A DNA stretch of 44,489 nt, taken from NCBI GenBank assembly GCA_021300155.1, contig JAJTID010000044.1, positions 1 through 44,489 on the forward strand, read 5' to 3'. The stretch comes from Pirellula sp. (lineage in GTDB: Bacteria; Planctomycetota; Planctomycetia; Pirellulales; Pirellulaceae). Numbering within the stretch: position 1 is the stretch's first letter; each line of letters opens with the position of its first letter. Shown piece by piece: positions 44,227-44,489 of this stretch. The position numbers and the translations under genes are program-made. The notes beneath the pieces were generated by a model. The model saw only the letters and a program-made list of their open reading frames with translations. It was not told the origin of the DNA and did no database searches.

Positions 44227-44489
44227 TAATTCAATCAACCAACTAAATCACTCATCAATCCAATCACGCTTTGCGGCGGCAAAAAAAGAGGCGGCTGACC
44301 TCGAACCCGTATTAATTTTCTGGTTCAGCTTGTAGCAAGCGCAAAAGGGCTGCATCGCGAGCCGCCGCCGAGGTCGCCATCGATAACTACGTTCAGTTCG
44401 AAACGTCCGAACTAGGACGCAAGCCGCTTGAGGTAGAACCTCCGATGCGTCTTCAAGCTGCGCATCTCACGCACCGTTTGAGCTTTCCC

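Larger units (their letters stand above)
44004..44489. other. Non-coding 3' flank with repeats, right edge of window
   Basis: After motB there is no convincing gene. It holds a 15-bp dyad (44133-44147) and two 24-bp direct repeats (44170-44226) described separately. From 44412 to the right edge a minus-strand frame stays open (VREMRSLKTHRRFYLKRLAS, stop at 44412) and could be the end of a gene continuing beyond the window, but it is too short to judge. Confidence 0.45.

Noticed and set aside
44308-44489. Plus-strand open frame to the right edge
   Set aside because: No start codon near its beginning and no recognisable sequence; competes with an equally short minus-strand frame.

Overview
The window reads as chromosomal DNA of a planctomycete, most likely a Pirellulaceae-type (Rhodopirellula/Blastopirellula-like) bacterium. 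Lineage markers seen directly in the translations are a DUF1549/DUF1553 protein with CxxxCH and CxxCH haem-type motifs next to a DUF1501 protein, a DUF1559 prepilin-like protein (GFTLVELLVVIAIIGILV), an FAD oxidoreductase with a golvesin-type C-terminal domain, and several small exported proteins. Shine-Dalgarno sequences are patchy and TTG/GTG starts occur, so several start sites are approximate. No tRNA, rRNA, CRISPR array or complete insertion sequence was found.

Layout. 1-3.35 kb: 3' end of an FAD oxidoreductase, then polX and nadD overlapping by 4 bp. 3.97-8.0 kb: a secreted beta-lactamase-fold hydrolase converging on a long RecQ helicase. 8.07-11.7 kb: a small Cys-rich lipoprotein, an alpha/beta hydrolase overlapping a class IV aminotransferase gene, and a lysophospholipase-type hydrolase. 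11.99-18.5 kb: a compact plus-strand cluster of ECF sigma factor, one-TM protein, exported coiled-coil protein, DUF1549/DUF1553 protein, DUF1501 protein and a Spy/LTXXQ-like periplasmic protein. 18.6-23.9 kb (minus): ABC transporter, HlyD-type adaptor and TolC-type outer-membrane protein, i.e. a tripartite export system whose ABC ATPase domain looks catalytically degenerate. 24.4-27.3 kb (plus, divergent from the exporter): a glutamine-synthetase-like protein without the usual metal ligands, translationally coupled to an OleC-type beta-lactone synthetase/acyl-AMP ligase, followed by a 44-codon membrane ORF. 27.57-29.07 kb: DUF1559 protein and a lipoprotein. 29.3-36.15 kb (minus): a long orphan secretin with a clear terminator, a gluzincin-type (HExxH) exported protein and a PQQ-type beta-propeller protein. 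36.4-38.06 kb (minus): two overlapping glycosyltransferase-like genes. 38.3-41.66 kb (plus): ExeA-like AAA ATPase, a BY-kinase-like fragment without a P-loop and an NAD-dependent sugar epimerase, suggesting surface polysaccharide work. 41.67-42.18 kb: a stand-alone GGQ release-factor-like protein. 42.37-44.0 kb: motA-motB. The last 0.5 kb is non-coding with a dyad and two 24-bp direct repeats.

The least conventional part is 18.6-27.3 kb: two pseudo-enzyme-looking proteins (degenerate ABC ATPase, degenerate glutamine synthetase) flank a shared divergent promoter region, with an intact OleC-type adenylating enzyme. A link between this locus and export of a small molecule is inference only. All family assignments were made by reading motifs by eye; no database search was possible.
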